Origin: a bacterium
GTDB lineage: Bacteria > Vulcanimicrobiota > JABDET01
Length of the DNA stretch: 64,000 nucleotides
Reading direction: 5' to 3'
NCBI GenBank assembly: GCA_021800275.1
Contig: JAJYZB010000002.1
Span: 226,047-290,046 of the forward strand
Position numbers and translations under genes: made by a program. The notes beneath the pieces are model-generated. The model was not told the DNA's origin. It ran no database searches and saw only the letters and a list, made by a program, of their open reading frames with translations. Numbering within the stretch: position 1 is the stretch's first letter; each line of letters begins with the position of its first letter. Positions 42,807-51,468 of this stretch are shown piece by piece.

Positions 42807-44390
42807 CTAAAGAAGAACAACTCTTGCCTTTTCAATCCCATCTAAACCTTGAATCTCCTCTAAAACTTTAGGAGGAATAAGATCATCTACTGAGAGGATC
42901 ATGACTGCTTTTCCTGTCTTCAGCGGGGCGCGTCCAACCTGCATTTCTGCAATATTAATCCCATATTTTCCCAGACATGTGCCAACTTTTCCGATAATGC
43001 CAGGTTTATCTTCATGCCAGGTCAGCAGCATATGTCCCGAGATTCCTAAATGAATAAAATATCCATCGCTTTCTAAAATCATCCCTTCTTTGTTTTCAAA
43101 AACAGAACCCGAGACTGAATGGGCTTCTTGAGAAGTTTTCACTGCCATGGAAACAAGATTTGTGTAACGTTCAGAACTCATTGTTTTACTTTCTTGAATC
43201 TTTATTCCCCTGTTGTTTGCGAGATAAAACGCATTGACAAAATTAACAGACTCCCCAAATTCTTTTTGAAGCACGCCTTTTAAAGCGGCATTCGTTAAAA
43301 TAGCTGTTTTTTCTCTTGAAATTTCCCCAGAGTAACAGAACTGGATTTCAGAAATCGGCTGATCGCATATCTGAGAAAGGAAAATTCCCATCTTTTCCGT
43401 TAAAACCAGATAAGGCTTCAGCATCAGCAGTTTTTCCTGATTTAAAGAGGGGATATTGACAGGAGAACGAGCAGGCTTCCCTTGAAAAATCTCCAGAAGT
43501 TGCTCAATGACGTCAGCTGCTACCCTTTCCTGAGCTTCCTGGGTGGAAGCTCCGAGATGAGGGGTAACAATAACTTCTTCTTTTTCCAGCAGCGGAGAAC
43601 CAAGAGGAGGTTCAGCAGCAAAAACATCCAGGGCAGCTCCTGCCAGATGTCCATTTTTTAAAACTTCAATTAATGCTGCTTCATCCACAATCCCGCCTCT
43701 GGCGCAGTTAATTAAATAACTTCCACGCTTCATTTGAGAAAGAGTCTGAGCATTCAGCAGATTTTTTGTTTCTGCCATCAAAGGCACATGGATAGTTACA
43801 AAATCCGATTCTCTTAAAACCTGCTCCAGAGAGGTTAAATTCACTTCCATTTCAGCGGCCTGCTCAGGTTTTAAAAAGGGATCAAAACCAAGAAGTTTCA
43901 TCTTGAAAGATCGGGCGCGAAAAGCCACCTCTTTCCCAATTTTTCCCAATCCAATAATTCCCAGAGTTTTACCATATAATTCTGTTCCGACAAAACGACT
44001 TCTTTCCCATTTCCCAGAACGAAGAGACTGATAAGCCTGAGGAACTTTCCTTGCCATGGCAAGCATTAATGCCATGGTATGTTCTGCTGCTGCAAGAGTA
44101 TTCCCCTCAGGAGAATTAATCACCACAATTCCTTTTCTTGTGGCTGCATCCACGTCAATATTATCTACTCCAACTCCGGCTCTTGCAATCACTTGAAGCC
44201 TTTTTGCTGGCTCAAGAATCTCTTTTGTAACTTTTGTTTCACTCCGAACCACCAGAGCCTCAATTTCTGATACTTTTTTGGTCAGCTCTTCTTTGGGGAG
44301 TTTATAACAAGTCTCCACGTCAGCCGCCTCTTTAAGTCTATTCAAGCTCCCATCAGGGAGAGGATCAGATACTAGCACCTTAAATTTCAT
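42807..44390 (-). CDS. serA: D-3-phosphoglycerate dehydrogenase
   Basis: First step of serine synthesis. The 527-residue protein is the long form with a C-terminal ACT domain. Motifs: VIARAGVGVDNIDVDAATRKGI, GIIGLGKIGKEVAFRA (NAD binding), NCARGGIVDEAAL, and VTPHLGASTQEAQERVA with the catalytic His. The ACT part (MLLTWHEDKPGIIGKVGTCLGKYGINIAEMQVGR) is complete, so feedback control by serine is possible. It starts upstream of glgB on the same strand. Confidence 0.96.
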   Translation of the reverse strand: MKFKVLVSDPLPDGSLNRLKEAADVETCYKLPKEELTKKVSEIEALVVRSETKVTKEILEPAKRLQVIARAGVGVDNIDVDAATRKGIVVINSPEGNTLAAAEHTMALMLAMARKVPQAYQSLRSGKWERSRFVGTELYGKTLGIIGLGKIGKEVAFRARSFKMKLLGFDPFLKPEQAAEMEVNLTSLEQVLRESDFVTIHVPLMAETKNLLNAQTLSQMKRGSYLINCARGGIVDEAALIEVLKNGHLAGAALDVFAAEPPLGSPLLEKEEVIVTPHLGASTQEAQERVAADVIEQLLEIFQGKPARSPVNIPSLNQEKLLMLKPYLVLTEKMGIFLSQICDQPISEIQFCYSGEISREKTAILTNAALKGVLQKEFGESVNFVNAFYLANNRGIKIQESKTMSSERYTNLVSMAVKTSQEAHSVSGSVFENKEGMILESDGYFIHLGISGHMLLTWHEDKPGIIGKVGTCLGKYGINIAEMQVGRAPLKTGKAVMILSVDDLIPPKVLEEIQGLDGIEKARVVLL

Positions 44391-44490
44391 ATAAAACCTC
44401 CCGCAGAGGATTTACCTGACTTAATTTGCCAAAATCATTTTTTCTCCTGGATAGTCATAACACAAAATCATGACAGAACAAAATTTAAGC

Positions 44491-44577
44491 TGGTGGGGAA
44501 GAGAGGACTTGAACCTCCACCCCTTCTCAGGGACCAGATCCTAAGTCTGGCGCGTCTGCCAATTCCGCCACTCCCCC
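44491..44577 (-). tRNA. tRNA-Leu (anticodon UAG)
   Basis: 87 nt with the 3' CCA encoded. The acceptor stem GGGGGAG pairs with CTTCCCC. The anticodon stem CCAGA/TCTGG encloses CTTAGGA with anticodon TAG, decoding CUA and other CUN codons. A long variable arm (class II) and a standard T-loop (GGTTCAAGTCC) are present. The gene is on the minus strand upstream of serA. Confidence 0.97.
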
Positions 44578-44582
44578 ACAAT

Positions 44583-44675
44583 TGCGGACAAGCCAGTCCT
44601 ATCAATAATTGGCGCTCACAGAGAAGCGCTCCTCCTAATTATTTGCCACAGAGAGCAGCTGTCCTACCTAATTAT
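44583..44675. repeat. Three degenerate ~30-nt units with palindromes upstream of tRNA-Leu
   Basis: Units at about 44583-44610, 44611-44643 and 44644-44675. Each ends in a TAATTATT- or AATAATT-like word and holds a short palindrome (GGAC...GTCC, AGCGCT, CAGCTG). The last two share CACAGAGA. Similarity was judged by eye. Confidence 0.4.
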
Positions 44676-44717
44676 GATACGCGCTGCCAGTAAATGAACG
44701 AAAAGATGGGCTCTGGA

Positions 44718-45083
44718 TTATTTTCTTTTATAAACAAACGTAGTTAAAAGTTCACAGAAAGCGCGTATTTGAGAGGAAGTGCATTTGTCCAAAAGGGTTA
44801 AACATCTTTTTTTTAATCCTTCTTTATCCAGTTCCTCTTCCTCGTGAAAGAACTCGAAAGGCGACAGGCGAAATGCAAGCGCTAATTTTTCGAGAGTTTG
44901 CAGAGATGCCTGACGTTCACCTCGCTCTAACTGTCCCACATAACTAGGATGCACCTCCAATTTTTCTGCTAAACCTTCCTGGGTCAGTCCATAATGTCTT
45001 CTGAAATCTTTCACTCTTTGACCTATTCTAGCGCCAAGACTTATCGAATAATCGTTAATTTTTTTACTGGACTCCTCCTTCAT
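44718..45083 (-). CDS. XRE-family helix-turn-helix regulator
   Basis: 121 residues. An HTH_3 domain occupies about residues 16-75: RVKDFRRHYGLTQEGLAEKLEVHPSYVGQLERGERQASLQTLEKLALAFRLSPFEFF. The C-terminal ~45 residues are helical and have no recognised sensor domain. It is divergent from the ankyrin gene with a ~180-bp shared intergenic region, so it might control that gene; this is inference from position. AGGAGA lies before its ATG. Confidence 0.88.
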   Translation of the reverse strand: MKEESSKKINDYSISLGARIGQRVKDFRRHYGLTQEGLAEKLEVHPSYVGQLERGERQASLQTLEKLALAFRLSPFEFFHEEEELDKEGLKKRCLTLLDKCTSSQIRAFCELLTTFVYKRK

Positions 45084-45202
45084 AATCTCTTCTCCTAAGG
45101 GTGAATAATTGGGTTGTTAAAATTTTCCCCTTTAAGTTTAAACAAAAAGGGATCTCTTGTGAACAGTCTAAAAGTAGCAAAATATAGACCAATCGAATTT
45201 TA

Positions 45203-45231
45203 TTGCTCTTTTAACAAATCTAGGGTATAAT
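45203..45231 (+). promoter_or_regulatory. Sigma-70-type promoter of the ankyrin gene
   Basis: TTGCTC, a 17-nt spacer, perfect TATAAT at 45226-45231, 33 nt upstream of the ATG. Confidence 0.65.
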
Positions 45232-45264
45232 ATTAGCAATTCCCAAAAAGGGGGTGGTAAAAAT

Positions 45265-45561
45265 ATGAATGAAAAAGATGGCAAACACCCATTTTTAAAG
45301 GCCGCAGCTGATGGCAATGTAGAACTCTTAAAAAATCTTCTGGAAAATGGAACAGATGTCAATATGCAGGATGAAAATGGATGGACAGCTCTTATGGAAG
45401 CAACGTGGGCGGATCAAACTGAAGCGGTTCGCTTTTTGTTGAACAAACAGGCCGATGCGCGCATCCGAAATAAGGATGGATACACTTCGCTCATGTATGC
45501 TTCGATCTGGGGAAAAATAGAGATCATGGACATGCTTAAAAAAGCCTGGCAGCAGCAGTAA
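45265..45561 (+). CDS. Small ankyrin-repeat protein
   Basis: 98 residues made of about two and a half ankyrin repeats: HPFLKAAADGNVELLKNLLENGTDVN, DENGWTALMEATWADQTEAVRFLLNKQADAR, KDGYTSLMYASIWGKIEIMDML. No signal peptide. A protein-protein adaptor in the cytoplasm is likely. It has its own promoter and GGGGGTGG ribosome binding site, and faces tdk across a 130-bp gap with nothing recognisable. Confidence 0.88.
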   Translation: MNEKDGKHPFLKAAADGNVELLKNLLENGTDVNMQDENGWTALMEATWADQTEAVRFLLNKQADARIRNKDGYTSLMYASIWGKIEIMDMLKKAWQQQ

Positions 45562-45691
45562 TTACATCGCAGCACAAGTCATTCACTCAAGCGGAAAAAA
45601 TATTTCACATATCCTCCATTAGAACCCATAAAAGAACTACAATCAAACCAACACAGAAGGTATCCATTGGTCAAGAGACTGAATTGAAAAA

Positions 45692-46288
45692 TCAGCTGCG
45701 CTTTTTAAGATTTCGTTTTCCTCTAATTCTGACCTCATGACATTTTCGACACCGAGCTTCATACTTTTCAGAAGCTCCAATCAAAATGACAGGATCATCC
45801 CACAGAGCGGGTTCACCATTGATGATCCTCTGAGTTCGGCTGGCATCTCGTCCACATTTCATGCAAATAGCTCTCAATTTAATCACTTCATCAGCCAGGG
45901 AAAGCAGGAGGGGAATCACCCCAAATGGTTTCCCCCGAAAGTCTTGATCCAGTCCAGCGGCAATCACCGATTTTCCATGCTGCGCCCACTCTTCACAAAG
46001 AGAAACAATTTTCTCGTCAAAAAATTGAACTTCTTCAATCCCGATAACTTGGGTCTCAGGTTTAACCAATTTTCGCAGATCATCCGTATTTTTTACAGCT
46101 GCTGCTTCAAGCTGGACTCCGCTGTGAGTAATCACTGAGGCAGTGCTCCATCTATCGTCAATAGCGGATTTAAATACCTGCGCTTTTTTCTTAGCGTATA
46201 ACGCCCTTCGAACAAGCCGAATTAACTCTTCTGACTTGCCGGAAAACATGCTGCCTGTAATAACGGTTAAAGTTCCTGGCTCTGACAT
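45692..46288 (-). CDS. tdk: Thymidine kinase
   Basis: Salvages thymidine by phosphorylation. The 198-residue type II thymidine kinase has the P-loop GSMFSGKSEELIRLVRRA, the catalytic-Glu region VIGIEEVQFFD, the lasso domain GLDQDFRGKPFG, and the zinc ribbon CMKCGRDASRTQR...CRKCHEVR with four Cys. All key residues are present. It follows the 46295 gene by 6 nt on the same strand. Confidence 0.95.
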   Translation of the reverse strand: MSEPGTLTVITGSMFSGKSEELIRLVRRALYAKKKAQVFKSAIDDRWSTASVITHSGVQLEAAAVKNTDDLRKLVKPETQVIGIEEVQFFDEKIVSLCEEWAQHGKSVIAAGLDQDFRGKPFGVIPLLLSLADEVIKLRAICMKCGRDASRTQRIINGEPALWDDPVILIGASEKYEARCRKCHEVRIRGKRNLKKRS

Positions 46289-46294
46289 GGAAAC

Positions 46295-46795
46295 TTAAGC
46301 GGATTTTTTCAAGTAACCACTCAGCAGAGACAAAAACCCTAGAGCATCCAAGTTTTGATTCGCTGCCCATTGAATCAATTGATTTTCCGGTTCCCTATTT
46401 AATTTTCCCAGAGACGCAGATGCAGCGGCATATAAAATTTTTCGATCATGAAAAGGCAAAAAACCATCCTCGTTCTCAAATCTTTCTTTATCCAGTTTAC
46501 GCTCTACAGCATCTAAACGCAGGGCTTTATGCAGCTGTTTTCTCTGTCCATCCAGTAAAAATGAATTTTCTGAGGGTGTGGAATGAGACAAAGGGCTCAA
46601 GGGTGGTATTGGAGGAAGAACAAACAGAGAAGACTCGCTCACGGGATCAGAAACTTCTCCATTCTCCCCCACTTGATCATCAACTGTATCAGCACGTTCT
46701 GCATCATGTCTTTGAATAACTTGGCTCAAGCGAAGACCGCCAGACTCCGGGGCGGAAACCGAAAAAAATTCAACCTTTGGTACAAAAGCATCCAT
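46295..46795 (-). CDS. Hypothetical protein upstream of tdk
   Basis: 166 residues from the ATG at 46795, which has GGGAGAGG 7 nt upstream. A longer frame from 46915 would run into the HD-GYP gene and is not used. The N-terminal half is acidic and Ser/Pro-rich with a low-complexity stretch (LPPIPPLSPLSHS). The C-terminal half is helical (FHDRKILYAAASASLGKLNREPE, NLDALGFLSLLSGYLKK). No domain recognised. It lies between the HD-GYP gene and tdk on one strand, perhaps in one transcript. Confidence 0.6.
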   Translation of the reverse strand: MDAFVPKVEFFSVSAPESGGLRLSQVIQRHDAERADTVDDQVGENGEVSDPVSESSLFVLPPIPPLSPLSHSTPSENSFLLDGQRKQLHKALRLDAVERKLDKERFENEDGFLPFHDRKILYAAASASLGKLNREPENQLIQWAANQNLDALGFLSLLSGYLKKSA

Positions 46796-46859
46796 ATAGA
46801 GACCTCTCCCTCTTCTATTTTTAGCTCTCTGTATTATATCACGACCGAATAAAAAAAAG

Positions 46860-47537
46860 TCAAGAGGCTTGCTGGCACAAATGTTTTTCATAAACCCTGA
46901 AAAAAGCTTCCACAACAGTGGGATCCCACTGTATTCCTGAATTCTCTCGCATAATCCTCAGGGCTTTCTCATGCGAGAAACTGGAACGATACACTCTTCT
47001 TGATGTCATGGCATCCCAGGCATCAGCAACAGCAACAACTCTGGCTTCAAGAGGAATCTCATCCCCTTTTGCCCCAAATGGATATCCTTTCCCATTATAC
47101 CACTCATGATGGTACATGGCTAAATGGAAAATCTGAGCTAAGGAATGGTTGTCTGGGAAAAGTTCGGGGATCCGAGAAACATGCTGCTTGATCTCCTGGT
47201 ATTCTTCAGGACTCAGCTTCCCTTCTTTTTTGAGAACTGCATCTCTAACAATGATTTTTCCAATGTCATGCAATTTCCCTACTTTGACACAGCGCTCAGT
47301 CTCATCTGAAGACAGATTTAATTCTTCGGCGATCATTTTGACAAAATCAGCTACTCTAAGAGTATGTTCATAGGTATATTCGTCTTTTTCTTCTAAAAGA
47401 TCTCCCAGAGTATTCACCATTTCTTCTTTTTTATCCCTGGAACCAAACAAAGCGCGGGAAAACGAGTTGAAAATGTTTTTCATCAAAGCAAATCTGCCTT
47501 TTTCCTCGCGGTCAGCTGCGGCGTGATTGTTCTGCAT
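46860..47537 (-). CDS. HD-GYP domain protein (putative cyclic-di-GMP phosphodiesterase)
   Basis: 225 residues containing one HD-GYP domain from about residue 45 to the end: EYTYEHTLRVADFVKMIAEEL, KVGKLHDIGKIIV (HD), HVSRIPELFP, MYHHEWYNGKGYPFG (HH and GYP), AVADAWDAMTSRRVYR. All metal ligands are present, so hydrolysis of a cyclic dinucleotide is plausible. No sensor domain is attached. GAGGAG is 10 nt before the ATG. In a flagellated cell it may govern the motile-sessile choice. Confidence 0.92.
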   Translation of the reverse strand: MQNNHAAADREEKGRFALMKNIFNSFSRALFGSRDKKEEMVNTLGDLLEEKDEYTYEHTLRVADFVKMIAEELNLSSDETERCVKVGKLHDIGKIIVRDAVLKKEGKLSPEEYQEIKQHVSRIPELFPDNHSLAQIFHLAMYHHEWYNGKGYPFGAKGDEIPLEARVVAVADAWDAMTSRRVYRSSFSHEKALRIMRENSGIQWDPTVVEAFFRVYEKHLCQQAS

Positions 47538-47676
47538 GCTGGATTCACTCCTCTAATACTTAGTTTAACACAAATACGTTAACAATCCATATCCTGAATG
47601 TAAAACTTTAGTAAACTGCGCCAGAGGAGAAACATTTCTTCATCTTGAATGGAAACTTTATGGTGAGGTTTCCCTG

Positions 47677-48624
47677 ATGCCGCGAGGAGCCAGAAGAGGG
47701 AAAGTGATTCCTTTTACTCTGCTGAAACGGCAGCATTCATACCAATCTCATTATGAAACAGGGCGCAGCTTTTATTCACAAGGATCTTTTGAAGATGCGA
47801 TCCGACACCTGAGAAGAGCGGCTGCCCTGGACAGGCGAGATTCTAATTCCAGGATGCATTTAGGATTAGCATACGCAGCAAAAGGGGATTATGAGTCTGC
47901 CTCTACTTATTTTAAAAAAGGAGTCGAATTAAATCCCAAGGATGCGGATGGATACTATCACTTAGGAATGTCTCTTTTTTATTCTTCTAAAATTAGAGAA
48001 GCGATTCAGGCTTGGAAAAAAGGAGCTGCCCTTGAACCTGATGATTTGAACTTTCACCTTGCGCTTTCTGAGTCTTACTTTATATTAGGAGATATCAACC
48101 GTTCCAAACACCACGTGGAACTGATTTTGGCAGAAGATTCTAACCATGTAGAAGCATTAAATTTAAAGGGGAGGATTTTGCTTCAAGAAGGAGAGTCTTC
48201 TGCCGCGATTCAAGTTTTGCAGAAAGCAGTTAAAATAGACCGAAGTTTTGCCGCCAGTTACGTCAATCTTGGGGTGGTGTATATACAATCAGGCTTTTGG
48301 GATGCAGCCATTTCTTTTTTTAAAAAAGCGAACCGATTAGATCCACAAAATACAGAGGCTTTGGTGAATTTAGGTCATGCTTTATGGCACAAAGGAGAAC
48401 CGCATAAAGCTATAGAAGCATTTTCTCAAACTGTAAAGCTCGACCCTGAAGACAAAGAAGCCCTTTACTTTATGGGGGTAGTTTATGTTGAATTAAAACT
48501 CTACAAGGATGGTGAGAGATGTTTAAAACAAGCCCTTCTTCTTGATCCAAATTTCAGCGACGCAAAACGCGAGCTGGAAAAAATACAATCTAAAATAAAA
48601 AATAATTTAGGAGGAGAAAAATAA
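47677..48624 (+). CDS. Tetratricopeptide-repeat protein
   Basis: 315 residues with about eight consecutive TPR units, e.g. YETGRSFYSQGSFEDAIRHLRRAAALD, MHLGLAYAAKGDYESASTYF, VNLGHALWHKGEPHKAIEAFSQTVKLDPEDKEAL. The first 25 residues are basic. No signal peptide or membrane helix. A scaffolding role is likely. Its stop overlaps the ATG of gdhA (TAATG), which suggests coupled expression and maybe a link to nitrogen metabolism. Confidence 0.9.
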   Translation: MPRGARRGKVIPFTLLKRQHSYQSHYETGRSFYSQGSFEDAIRHLRRAAALDRRDSNSRMHLGLAYAAKGDYESASTYFKKGVELNPKDADGYYHLGMSLFYSSKIREAIQAWKKGAALEPDDLNFHLALSESYFILGDINRSKHHVELILAEDSNHVEALNLKGRILLQEGESSAAIQVLQKAVKIDRSFAASYVNLGVVYIQSGFWDAAISFFKKANRLDPQNTEALVNLGHALWHKGEPHKAIEAFSQTVKLDPEDKEALYFMGVVYVELKLYKDGERCLKQALLLDPNFSDAKRELEKIQSKIKNNLGGEK

Positions 48625-49898
48625 TGATCACAGTGGAAGCGAAATCTAAAGCCCCAGAACGAAACATTTATTCCATGGCTCTGGAGCAGTTGAATCATGT
48701 GGCAAAAGTGATGAAACTGGATCCCAACATTCATGAATATTTAAAGTACCCAAAACGAGAATTGACTGTTTCCATACCGGTTAGAATGGATGATGGGACT
48801 TTAAAGGTTTTTACCGGGCATAGAGTTCATCACAATCAGGCTCTTGGACCTTCAAAAGGAGGGATCAGATTCCATCCTGATGTAACCCTTGATGAAGTCA
48901 GAGCGCTGGCTATGTGGATGACCTGGAAATGCTCAGTTGTGGGACTTCCTTATGGAGGAGCTAAAGGAGGAGTGATCGTTGACCCCAAAAAAATGTCAAA
49001 AGGGGAACTGGAAAGACTCACCCGACGGTTTACAGCAGAAATCAATTTCATGATTGGACCTGAAAAAGATATTCCTGCTCCTGATGTTTATACTGATGCC
49101 CAGGTTATGGCTTGGATTATGGATACCTACAGCATGGAAAAAGGATATTCTGTGCCAGGAGTGGTTACAGGTAAACCTATCTGTATAGGCGGATCCCAGG
49201 GAAGAAAAGAAGCCACTGCCCGAGGGGCCCTTTACACCATACAAGAAGCCTGCAAACATTTAAAAATGAACTTGAAAGGATCAAAAGCCATTGTTCAGGG
49301 CTTTGGAAACGCTGGTTCCATAGCAGCTAAACTCCTTTCAGATGAAGGGGTTACAGTAGTAGGAGTTTCCGATTCCAGCGGCGGTGTTTACAATGAAAAA
49401 GGATTGGACGTGGATGAAGTAATCAAAATCAAAGAAATGAAAGGCTCTGTCACCCACTATTCCAATGCAGCAAAAGTAGATCGAAGAGAAATCCTGATTA
49501 AACCTTGTGACATCCTGGTTCCAGCCGCTTATGAAAATCAAATTGATGAAGAGTATGCCCGAAAAATTAACGCGAAAATCATTACAGAAGCAGCCAATGG
49601 ACCAACCACTCCTGAAGCCGATCGAATTTTGCACGAGAGCGGAGTTTTCCTGATTCCCGACATTTTAGCGAATGCTGGAGGAGTTACAGTCAGCTACTTT
49701 GAATGGGTTCAGGACATTCAGGCATTATTCTGGAGCGAAAATGAAATCAATAATAAATTGAAAGAGATTATGACCAGAGCCTTTGCTAATGTTTTAAAAG
49801 TTTCTCTGGAACGAAAAATTGACATGAGAACAGCCGCTTATGTGGTAGGAGTTGGACGAGTGGCAGAAGCCCTCACCATCCGAGGGATCTATCCTTGA
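48624..49898 (+). CDS. gdhA: Glutamate dehydrogenase (Glu/Leu/Phe/Val family)
   Basis: Interconverts glutamate and 2-oxoglutarate plus ammonia. The 424-residue enzyme has the substrate region GPSKGGIRFHPDVTLDEVRALAMWMTWKCSVVGLPYGGAKGGV with the catalytic Lys, PAPDVYTD with catalytic Asp, the NAD(P) fold GFGNAGSIAAKLL, and NAGGVTVSYFEWVQ. It is preceded by AGGAGG in the TPR gene's end and followed by an intrinsic terminator. Confidence 0.96.
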   Translation: MITVEAKSKAPERNIYSMALEQLNHVAKVMKLDPNIHEYLKYPKRELTVSIPVRMDDGTLKVFTGHRVHHNQALGPSKGGIRFHPDVTLDEVRALAMWMTWKCSVVGLPYGGAKGGVIVDPKKMSKGELERLTRRFTAEINFMIGPEKDIPAPDVYTDAQVMAWIMDTYSMEKGYSVPGVVTGKPICIGGSQGRKEATARGALYTIQEACKHLKMNLKGSKAIVQGFGNAGSIAAKLLSDEGVTVVGVSDSSGGVYNEKGLDVDEVIKIKEMKGSVTHYSNAAKVDRREILIKPCDILVPAAYENQIDEEYARKINAKIITEAANGPTTPEADRILHESGVFLIPDILANAGGVTVSYFEWVQDIQALFWSENEINNKLKEIMTRAFANVLKVSLERKIDMRTAAYVVGVGRVAEALTIRGIYP

Positions 49899-49924
49899 GC
49901 GCATAGCTAAATCCATCATTCTAC

Positions 49925-49977
49925 GGCGCCTGGTAAAGAGAACGCACTGCGTAATCCTATCAGGCGCCTCTTTTTTT
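49925..49977 (+). terminator. Intrinsic terminator after gdhA
   Basis: Perfect 8-bp outer stem GGCGCCTG / CAGGCGCC around a 28-nt loop that holds a second hairpin (ACGCA/TGCGT), followed by a T7 run. Confidence 0.82.
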
Positions 49978-50017
49978 AGAGCGACTGCACCTCTCCTAAA
50001 TGACCTGCTGCGCCGTT

Positions 50018-51406
50018 TTACAACTCAACTTTCTGCATGTCTTGAGCGATTTCCACTGTCCATCCAGGAAATTTTTCTCCAATATGTCCCTTCATAGCGC
50101 GGGCAGATTCAGGTTCTCCATGAACCAAAAATGTTCTTAGAGGCTGTTTTTTAAATCCTGACAGCCATTTTAAAATTTCCGGATAATCTCCATGAGCAGA
50201 AAAATTATCCACCTGTTTAATTCGGGCGTTCACCTCAATTTTTTGATGAAAAATGGTGATCATTTTTGCCCCTTCCAGCAGTTCACGTCCCCGAGTTCCA
50301 CTCCCCTGGTATCCCACAAACAAAAGAATGGTGCTGGGGTCTGGAAGACGATTGACCAAATGATGCATGATTCTGCCTCCTGTGCACATTCCATTAGCAG
50401 AAATGATAATTAAAGGCCCTTTCGCATGATTCAGGTCTTTTGATTCTTGTGTTGTTCGCACATACTGCAGTCCTGGAAAACGAAAAGGGGAATGACCTTG
50501 TTTTTCCAATTGTTCCATGTCCAGATCATGTTCTTCATGATACTCGGCATAAAGATGGGTCACATCCACAGCCATAGGACTGTCCACATAAACTGGAATT
50601 TGCGGTATTAATTTTTGATCCAGCATCTGTCTTAAAGTATAAAGAATTTCCTGGGTTCTCCCCACTGTAAAAGCGGGAATCAAAAGACACCCCGACAAAT
50701 CCAGACACTCCTGGACAGCCGGAAGAATGGCTTCTACTCCTGTTTTTTTTTCATGAATTCGATCCCCATAAGTGGATTCCATGAGAAGGTAATCCGCCTC
50801 TGAGACCGTGGCTGGATCATTCAAAATAGGAGAGTGATATCTTCCCATATCCCCTGTGAACAAAAAAGAAACTTCTTTCCCATTCTGGGGGGCAGTGACT
50901 CGAATAAAAGCAGAACCAAGAATATGTCCGGCAGAAATAAATTCCACTTTAATTTTTCCAAACTCCAATACCTTCCCATAAGGAACAGCGTGGGTTTGAT
51001 AAAGAGCCTGTTCCGCTTCCTGAAGGGTATAAAGCGGCTTTGCATGAGGGCAGCAGAGCTTTCCGCGGTTGTGATAAGCAGCCTCTTCTTCCTGGAGATG
51101 AGCTGAATCGCGCAGCAGAATTCCCAGCAGATCAAGGGTTGAAGGAGTGGCAAAAATTTTTCCGCGAAATCCAAGTTCTACCAGTTTTGGGAGATAGCCT
51201 GTATGATCCAGATGGGCATGGGTCACAAAAACCCCCTGGATCTCTTTAGGATCAACGGGGAAAAGCGCCCAATTTCGCTCTTTTAATTCACTCCCCCCCT
51301 GAAACAGTCCACAGTCAATTAAAACCTTCGCATCATCTACAGTGAGCAGAAACCTTGAACCTGTAACAGTTCCGGCAGCCCCTAAAAATTGAAGTGATAA
51401 CATCAT
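50018..51406 (-). CDS. Beta-CASP metallo-beta-lactamase nuclease
   Basis: RNA-processing or degrading nuclease of the CPSF73-like family. The 462-residue protein has the metallo-beta-lactamase motif THAHLDHTGYLP, motif 3 SAGHILGSAFIRV, motif 4 GDMGRYHSPIL, then the beta-CASP domain (STYGDRIHEKK, IPAFTVGRTQEILY, SANGMCTGGRIMHHL) and the RMMBL C-terminal segment (NFSAHGDYPEILKW, FLVHGEPESARAMKGHI). All metal ligands are kept. It converges on gdhA. Confidence 0.93.
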   Translation of the reverse strand: MMLSLQFLGAAGTVTGSRFLLTVDDAKVLIDCGLFQGGSELKERNWALFPVDPKEIQGVFVTHAHLDHTGYLPKLVELGFRGKIFATPSTLDLLGILLRDSAHLQEEEAAYHNRGKLCCPHAKPLYTLQEAEQALYQTHAVPYGKVLEFGKIKVEFISAGHILGSAFIRVTAPQNGKEVSFLFTGDMGRYHSPILNDPATVSEADYLLMESTYGDRIHEKKTGVEAILPAVQECLDLSGCLLIPAFTVGRTQEILYTLRQMLDQKLIPQIPVYVDSPMAVDVTHLYAEYHEEHDLDMEQLEKQGHSPFRFPGLQYVRTTQESKDLNHAKGPLIIISANGMCTGGRIMHHLVNRLPDPSTILLFVGYQGSGTRGRELLEGAKMITIFHQKIEVNARIKQVDNFSAHGDYPEILKWLSGFKKQPLRTFLVHGEPESARAMKGHIGEKFPGWTVEIAQDMQKVEL

Positions 51407-51468
51407 TCCCGCCTTTCATTTTTAATCAGATGGGTCAGCTATTTGCGAAAGCCTTTTGCCTCCGTGAT

